The notes under the pieces: model-generated
Told to the model about the DNA's origin: nothing
Seen by the model: the letters and a program-made list of their open reading frames with translations, nothing else
Database searches by the model: none
Shown here: one piece after another, positions 59,240-64,000 of the stretch
Layout: every line of letters begins with the position of its first letter
Position numbering within the stretch: the first letter of the stretch is position 1
Position numbers and translations under genes: made by a program
NCBI GenBank assembly: GCA_003635265.1
Contig: PYIZ01000034.1
Span: 62,001-126,000, forward strand
Reading direction: 5' to 3'
Origin: Candidatus Poribacteria bacterium
GTDB taxonomy: Bacteria > Poribacteria > WGA-4E > PCPOR2b
Length of the DNA stretch: 64,000 nucleotides

Positions 59240-61087
59240 TTAATCCGCAGTAGCACCGGCGGGTATCGGTTCACCGTGTGGTGATTCGCCGTTCGGCTCC
59301 GTCTGCGGCGTCCAATCTTTGTCAGCACCGGGAACGCTGTACTCATAGGGGCCGTGATATACTTGCGGAATCGCTCCGAAGTTGCCATGAGGAACAGGCG
59401 TTGGTGCATACCACTCCAAAGTGGTCGCTTGCCACGGATTCTGCTCAGCCACTTTTCCGCGGAATATACTCCAGAACACGTTGAATAGCAGCAGGAATTG
59501 AGCCACACCCAAAATAAATGCGCAGACTGTAATAAACACATTTATCCATTGCATATGTTGTAAAAATTCATACTGCATCGGGTTGGCGATGCGTCGCATG
59601 TGTCCCCCAACCCCGAGGATGTGCATTGGGAAAAAGACACCATTAAAGGCGAGGAATGAGATCCAGAAATGAATTTTACCGAGGGTCGCATTCATGTGTC
59701 GCCCGAACATTTTGGGGAACCAATAAAAGATGCCGCCAAAGATAGCGAAGACGCTTCCACCAAAGACAACATAATGGATATGCGCCACGATGTAGTATGT
59801 ATCGTGTATGTAGATATCCACTGGCGAGTTTGCCATATAGATGCCGCTAAGACCGCCTATGACGAACATCGACACAAAAGCCAATGTGTTTAACATCGGC
59901 ACCGTGAATCGGATTGATGCACGGTGAAGGGTGCCGAGCCAGTTGAAAGTTTTGATCGCCGAAGGGACAGCGATTAACATGGTCGTTGTCATGAAGGCCG
60001 CTCCCAGTGCAGGGTTCATCCCGCTCTGGAACATGTGGTGTCCCCACACGATCCAACTGAGAAAAGCGATCGCTATCATGGCAAAGACCATTGATTTATA
60101 GCCAAAGATAGGCTTTCTGGCAAAGACAGGAAGCATCTCTGATGCCATACCCATGCCGGGCAGAATGAGGATATAAACCTCTGGATGCGCGAAGAACCAG
60201 AAGAGGTGTTGCCACAGCAACGAGTCGCCACCACCTTCTGCCAAAAAGAAGGACGTTCCCGCCATCCGGTCAAAGAGGATCAGCGCGAGCGCAGAAGCGA
60301 CAACAGGGAATGCAAGCAGTAGAAGAATTGCGACGATAAAGAGCGCCCAAATCGCAAGTGGGAGACGGAACCAAGTCATCCCCGGTGCTCGCATGTTGAT
60401 AATCGTGGTGATATAGTTGATTGATCCCATCAGCGAGGAGATACCCATGACGATGAGACTGATGCACCAGAGATTCTGTCCCCAATCTACACCACTAAGC
60501 TCAGGGACTGAAGAGAGTGGTGCGTATCCAGTCCAGCCCGCAGCAGCGTGCCCGCCGGGGACAAAGAACCCAGCCATCATGATAATACCTCCCAGCATGT
60601 TGAACCAGAAGGATAGCATATTCAGGACCGGAAAAGCCATATCTCTGGTCCCGATCATCAATGGGATGAGGAAATTACCAAACGCCCCAACAAGCAACGG
60701 CACCACCACAAAGAAAACCATGATAGTGGCGTGCATTGTAAACAGGGAGTTATAAAACGCTGGGTCTATGACGCCGCTGGGCATGTTGACCTCTATCCAC
60801 GTTTCTTTGTCGTCATCAAAGCGTTCCTCCCATTTTCGGTCAGCAGCGGTTGTGACTTCACCCTCCTCCATATATTCCTTGGAAACTCCAATGATGGGAA
60901 GGGGCTTATCGGGCCAAGCGAGTTGCCACCGGAAAAGCAGGGCTAGCCCGCCCCCGACCATGAACATAACCAGACCAAAGATCAGGAACTGCTTGCCAAT
61001 CATTTTATGATCGAGCGAAAAGAGATATTTACGAACAAAACTCTCTTCATGATGATGATCATGAGATTCATGTGCGTGATCATTCAT
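59240..61087 (-). CDS. ctaD: Cytochrome c oxidase subunit I
   Basis: This 615-residue A-type haem-copper oxidase subunit has a histidine-rich start (HAHESHDHHHEE) and the haem-binding His in FTMHATIMVFF. The CuB histidine and crosslinked tyrosine are in FFAHPEVYILILPG, WGHHMFQSGM supplies two more CuB histidines, and VAHIHYVVFGG carries the haem a/a3 ligands. An extra extracytoplasmic insert between the first two helices (about 60-115) is charged. It reduces oxygen to water and pumps protons. AAAGGAG precedes the ATG. Confidence 0.97.
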   Translation of the reverse strand: MNDHAHESHDHHHEESFVRKYLFSLDHKMIGKQFLIFGLVMFMVGGGLALLFRWQLAWPDKPLPIIGVSKEYMEEGEVTTAADRKWEERFDDDKETWIEVNMPSGVIDPAFYNSLFTMHATIMVFFVVVPLLVGAFGNFLIPLMIGTRDMAFPVLNMLSFWFNMLGGIIMMAGFFVPGGHAAAGWTGYAPLSSVPELSGVDWGQNLWCISLIVMGISSLMGSINYITTIINMRAPGMTWFRLPLAIWALFIVAILLLLAFPVVASALALILFDRMAGTSFFLAEGGGDSLLWQHLFWFFAHPEVYILILPGMGMASEMLPVFARKPIFGYKSMVFAMIAIAFLSWIVWGHHMFQSGMNPALGAAFMTTTMLIAVPSAIKTFNWLGTLHRASIRFTVPMLNTLAFVSMFVIGGLSGIYMANSPVDIYIHDTYYIVAHIHYVVFGGSVFAIFGGIFYWFPKMFGRHMNATLGKIHFWISFLAFNGVFFPMHILGVGGHMRRIANPMQYEFLQHMQWINVFITVCAFILGVAQFLLLFNVFWSIFRGKVAEQNPWQATTLEWYAPTPVPHGNFGAIPQVYHGPYEYSVPGADKDWTPQTEPNGESPHGEPIPAGATAD

Positions 61088-61196
61088 TCTATATTGACTC
61101 CTTTCTTTTTATTGATAACTCTATTTTACACATTGAACTGGAAATTCATGCTATCTCTAGATTTCGTCTGCCTAATCTAATTGCTTCTCCCCTTGC

Positions 61197-61478
61197 TTAG
61201 GGGACAGTAGCCTCCGACTTTGATAAAGGCTTGGGAACTAAAGGACGCACGTGAAGGATTTCATCCTCCATAAGTGGCTTCACTGTTGAGGCAGAAACCA
61301 TGATCACATCAATGGTCTCTCCCACGGCGTTGAAAACCTCAAGTGCATAGCCTTCTTCATCCCTACTGTTTTCCGCTACGGGCAGATGTTCCACCACTAC
61401 AGCCACATCTCCTTTAATCAGGTTGTGTTCAGGCATATCTTGTGTGAGGGCTACCCGCTGATAGAGCTGAATTTTCAT
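61197..61478 (-). CDS. DUF4926 family protein
   Basis: This 93-residue protein begins MKIQLYQRVALTQDMPEHNL and contains GDVAVVVEHLP and a YALEVFNAVGETIDVIMV segment, the pattern of the small DUF4926 family. These short beta-rich proteins often occur beside DUF6883 proteins, as here, with only two bases between the genes. The pair looks like a two-gene cassette, perhaps of toxin-antitoxin nature. It interrupts the oxidase operon between ctaC and ctaD. Confidence 0.75.
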   Translation of the reverse strand: MKIQLYQRVALTQDMPEHNLIKGDVAVVVEHLPVAENSRDEEGYALEVFNAVGETIDVIMVSASTVKPLMEDEILHVRPLVPKPLSKSEATVP

Positions 61479-61480
61479 TT

Positions 61481-61813
61481 CTATTTCACCGTCCGATCCG
61501 GGAACAACGTCACGAAGCGTATATCTTCTGTCGTTGCGATCTTAATCCAGATTGTTACGACGCGTAGCTTACGCCCGTTTGGTCCGTTTAGGATGCCTCG
61601 AATTTCATACTTGATACCGTAAGGCGAGGTCTTAATATCCGACACCTCACTCGTTTGGATAAGCTGGTGAAGGTCGCGCTCCAAAACCTCCGAATTGGCT
61701 AGCGTATACCCTGCCGAAGCGAGAAATTTAGATTTATCGTTTTCCTCACGAGGCAGTAGCAAATAGCGTAACAGCTTGTCATGGGGAATGGTAACATTTT
61801 TAGGCAGTCTCAT
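61481..61813 (-). CDS. DUF6883 family protein
   Basis: This 110-residue protein has the DUF6883 pattern: IPHDKLLRYLLLP, DKSKFLASAGYTLANSEVLE, DLHQLIQTSE, then GIKYEIRGILNGPNGRKLRV and a final WIKIATTEDIRFVTLFP. The fold resembles small ribonuclease-like toxins, and it is commonly paired with DUF4926, which is encoded two bases downstream. Toxin activity is an inference. It lies 18 bases after ctaC and on the same strand, so it may be expressed with the oxidase. Confidence 0.7.
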   Translation of the reverse strand: MRLPKNVTIPHDKLLRYLLLPREENDKSKFLASAGYTLANSEVLERDLHQLIQTSEVSDIKTSPYGIKYEIRGILNGPNGRKLRVVTIWIKIATTEDIRFVTLFPDRTVK

Positions 61814-61831
61814 GTGACGCCATCAATTTCA

Positions 61832-62512
61832 TTATTCTCCCCACCGCTCATTTACCCACGCTGCATAGTCTTCAGCTGTGTGGACGGTAAGATATCCGAG
61901 CATCCCGGAGTGTCCAAACCCACAGAGTTCAGCGCAGGGAATTTCATACGTACCCGGTTTCGTTGCCTCAAACCACATGTTTATAAATCTGCCGGGAAGG
62001 GCATCCTGTTTGAGACGGAGTTGGGGGACAAAGAAGCTATGAATAACATCCTCAGCGGTAAGTCTGATATGCACCACCTCGTTAACGGGAACATGCAGTT
62101 GATTCTCAAGTTCCAAGTCATCGTCAGTGCCCCATTCGCCATCAGGTCCCGGGTAAGTCATATCCCAGTTAAATTGTTTTCCACTTACTTGAACTACTGC
62201 CCCCGGATTACCGGGAAATTGGGAGGGGAATTTAATTTTGTTCCATTGTGGCAGACTCAACATTGCAAGTCCAAACACAATGACGGTGGTAGCAGCAGTC
62301 CACGTAATTTCAAGGGTTGTGCTACCTTCAATGTACTCGGCTTTGCGACCTTCTTGGAAACGGTACTTAATAATGAAGACGATGAGTACCGCCATCACAG
62401 CCAAAAATACAATTGAGGTAATCCAGTAGATTAGGATAAAGAGGTTATCCACCCCTTGTCCAAAAGTTGAGACATTCTCTGGAAGCCATGCAGGAAAATT
62501 CAGCCAATTCAT
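61832..62512 (-). CDS. ctaC: Cytochrome c oxidase subunit II
   Basis: This 226-residue protein has two N-terminal membrane helices and a cupredoxin domain with the binuclear CuA ligands: His in VIHSFFVPQL and the loop CAELCGFGHSGM. Acidic and tryptophan residues for cytochrome c docking are present. There is no fused cytochrome c domain, so it accepts electrons from a separate donor. AAAGGAG precedes the ATG. It opens the oxidase gene set on the minus strand. Confidence 0.96.
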   Translation of the reverse strand: MNWLNFPAWLPENVSTFGQGVDNLFILIYWITSIVFLAVMAVLIVFIIKYRFQEGRKAEYIEGSTTLEITWTAATTVIVFGLAMLSLPQWNKIKFPSQFPGNPGAVVQVSGKQFNWDMTYPGPDGEWGTDDDLELENQLHVPVNEVVHIRLTAEDVIHSFFVPQLRLKQDALPGRFINMWFEATKPGTYEIPCAELCGFGHSGMLGYLTVHTAEDYAAWVNERWGE

Positions 62513-62556
62513 TAAAAGCTCCTTTCGAGGCTGCTGAATTTGTCAGTTAATCTCTT

Positions 62557-63351
62557 TTATGCTACATTCGGACGACGGTATGCCGTTCGAGCAGCACCAA
62601 AGTACGTTATAACACAGAACGCGCCGGTAACAAGTAGCGACAACGTGAGTTGAGGAATCTCCTCAGAGACTATAGATGCGTTGAAGTATAGACAACGACG
62701 CAAGGCTGCAACCCCATAGGTGAGCGGATTTAACTTCATCACCCATTCAAGCAGTATCGGTACGCCAGATACGGGGAAGAAAGCACCGGAGAGCAGCCAG
62801 ACCGGAATAAGAATAAGATTCATAATCGCATGGAAGCCCTGCGTTGAGTCCATTCGCCACGCGATCATTAATCCTAAGTTTGTTAAGCCAAAGGACAAGG
62901 TCAACATCACACCGAGTGCTGAGAGTAAGGAAAAGGGGCTTAATGGCACCCCCACTATCGGTGCGAGAAACAGAAAAAGGGCGCCCTGCAAGAGTGCTAA
63001 CGTTGTGCCGCCAAGTGCTTGTCCCAGCACGATCACCCATCTTGAAACTGGGGCAACAAGTACACCTTGAAGAAAACCCTCTCGACGGTCTTGGACAACC
63101 GAAATTGTCGCGAAAATTGCTGTAAACAGTAGTGCAAGCGTGATGATACCGGGGTAAAAATATTCGATGTAGCTTGTTCCTTCAGGAACGCCGGGCGGAT
63201 TAAATGAGGCGTTCAACCCACTCCCTAAAAGCAGCCAAAAAATCAATGGTTGTGCAATCGCGCTCACCAGACGGCTCCGTTGACGTAGAAATCGGATGAT
63301 TTCACGCCACCAAATCGTCGCCACAGGGAGTAGAAATCTTGATATTGACAA
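62557..63351 (-). CDS. ABC-2 type transporter permease
   Basis: This 264-residue permease has six hydrophobic segments: SAIAQPLIFWLLLGSGLNAS, TLALLFTAIFATISVVQDRR with the EGFLQGVLVAPVSR loop, and a final LTLSLLVTGAFCVITYFGAA. It is of the DrrB/NodJ export type. The start appears to be TTG 63351, eight bases after the stop of the ATPase gene, without a clear ribosome binding site, so translation is probably coupled. ABC-2 exporters next to oxidase genes are common and may assist cytochrome assembly. Confidence 0.88.
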   Translation of the reverse strand: MSISRFLLPVATIWWREIIRFLRQRSRLVSAIAQPLIFWLLLGSGLNASFNPPGVPEGTSYIEYFYPGIITLALLFTAIFATISVVQDRREGFLQGVLVAPVSRWVIVLGQALGGTTLALLQGALFLFLAPIVGVPLSPFSLLSALGVMLTLSFGLTNLGLMIAWRMDSTQGFHAIMNLILIPVWLLSGAFFPVSGVPILLEWVMKLNPLTYGVAALRRCLYFNASIVSEEIPQLTLSLLVTGAFCVITYFGAARTAYRRPNVA

Positions 63352-63359
63352 AGTTCGGT

Positions 63360-64000
63360 TTAGTGCGTTTCAGTGCGGCTGCTTTCTAATCCCACTGAAT
63401 CTTGACTGGAGCCATTTTCCTCAAAGCGACGTCCCGTTAACTTGATGAAAACATCTTCCAATGTCGGCTTTCCAAGACGCACCGATTGAATTTCGGTCGG
63501 GAACGCAGCGACAACATCTCGAACGAATTCATGTCCGTTGTGGCATTCGATTCGTAGCAGTCCTTCAATAGAAGCTGTCGCATACCCAAACCTTTGGTTG
63601 ATTTTCGGTGCTAGCTGTTCAGGTTCTGGAGAATCAACGATGACAATATCTCCACTGACCTGATCTTTCAGTTCGTCCGGTGTTCCGATGGCAACCAATT
63701 CCCCCGCGTTGAGAATCGCCACACGGTCACACGCTTCGGCATCCTCCAAAATGTGGGTTGTCAGGACAACCGTTGTGTTTCTCAAGCCATTCAAATATGC
63801 CCTGAGACTTCGGCGCGCCCCGGGATCAAGTCCAGTGCTTGGTTCATCTAATAGCAGGACTTTCGGGTGATGAAGGGTCGCCTTTGCCAACTCCGCGCGC
63901 CTTTGTAGCCCACCAGAGAGTGTTTCCACACCCTCGTGAGCGCGATCAGTCAGTTCAAATTGGTCGAGCGCCTCTTGGATTCGCTGCTTCAGCGGCTTAC
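63360..64000 (-). CDS. ABC transporter ATP-binding protein (C-terminal part, runs off right edge)
   Basis: About 212 residues lie inside the window and the frame stays open to position 64000, so the N-terminal Walker A part is missing. The visible part has the signature LSGGLQRRAELA, Walker B KVLLLDEPSTGLDPG and H-loop LTTHILEDAEAC, then a C-terminal domain with LVAIGTPDEL. This is the DrrA/CcmA-like type that powers ABC-2 exporters. It is encoded directly before the permease gene. Confidence 0.93.
   Translation of the reverse strand, partial: KPLKQRIQEALDQFELTDRAHEGVETLSGGLQRRAELAKATLHHPKVLLLDEPSTGLDPGARRSLRAYLNGLRNTTVVLTTHILEDAEACDRVAILNAGELVAIGTPDELKDQVSGDIVIVDSPEPEQLAPKINQRFGYATASIEGLLRIECHNGHEFVRDVVAAFPTEIQSVRLGKPTLEDVFIKLTGRRFEENGSSQDSVGLESSRTETH

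Overview
The window looks like part of the chromosome of an uncultured aerobic bacterium. Enolase-superfamily enzymes, a DUF3604 hydrolase, a phytanoyl-CoA dioxygenase-like protein and a sarcosine oxidase sit together, and intergenic gaps are full of short degenerate repeats. Both traits remind me of Candidatus Poribacteria and related uncultured lineages. That placement is inference; there is no rRNA here to settle it. I see no phage genes, transposase genes or CRISPR array.

Layout. 1-4850 (minus): a core-metabolism run of tRNA-Pro(GGG), hom, thrC, lysC, a YceD/DUF177 gene, rpmF and the 5' end of fabH, with a strong promoter in front of the tRNA. 4949-8010 (minus): a catabolic set of one TIM-barrel isomerase and two mandelate racemase/muconate lactonizing enzymes. 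8216-18794 (plus): a DUF3604 hydrolase, a PhyH-type dioxygenase, heterotetrameric sarcosine oxidase (soxB, soxD, soxA, soxG) and an acyl-activating enzyme, preceded by a near-consensus promoter. 18876-24063 (minus): a repeat-built lipoprotein, then a three-subunit molybdenum hydroxylase of the xanthine dehydrogenase family with its own promoter and terminator. 24200-31071: a little-known block with two proteins I cannot assign, a membrane-anchored lytic-transglycosylase-like protein and a two-domain FbpB-like permease. 31131-32894 (minus): an NFACT/RqcH-type ribosome quality control factor. 33217-37474 (plus): a complete polar amino acid ABC importer (aapJQMP). 37781-37981 (plus): a cold-shock protein with a long leader and a clear terminator.

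39005-48600 (minus) is the most unusual part. It is a gene cluster in which a small helical domain resembling the PCP_red domain (known from the C-terminus of the dark protochlorophyllide reductase subunit BchB/ChlB) occurs six times in four different proteins: a short coiled-coil protein, a radical SAM/SPASM enzyme, a zinc-ribbon protein, and a tandem UspA protein carrying three copies plus a rubredoxin-like zinc ribbon. Around them are an Mrp/NBP35 Fe-S carrier ATPase, a MetE-like zinc methyltransferase, a TusA-OsmC fusion, a DsrE-like protein, a TusA-like protein, a CopD-like membrane protein and a BrxF-like P-loop ATPase. No other chlorophyll gene is present. I infer a sulfur, Fe-S or tetrapyrrole-related maturation system in which the PCP_red-like domain may be a shared docking module.

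48743-64000 (minus) is respiratory: fumarase, a succinate dehydrogenase with an HdrB-like third subunit and no visible membrane anchors, a SCO protein, and an A-type cytochrome c oxidase operon with two subunit III paralogues, two very small membrane proteins, ctaB, ctaA, ctaD and ctaC. The oxidase operon is interrupted by a decayed GxxExxY element with terminal inverted repeats and by a DUF4926/DUF6883 gene pair. An ABC-2 exporter precedes it and runs off the right edge.
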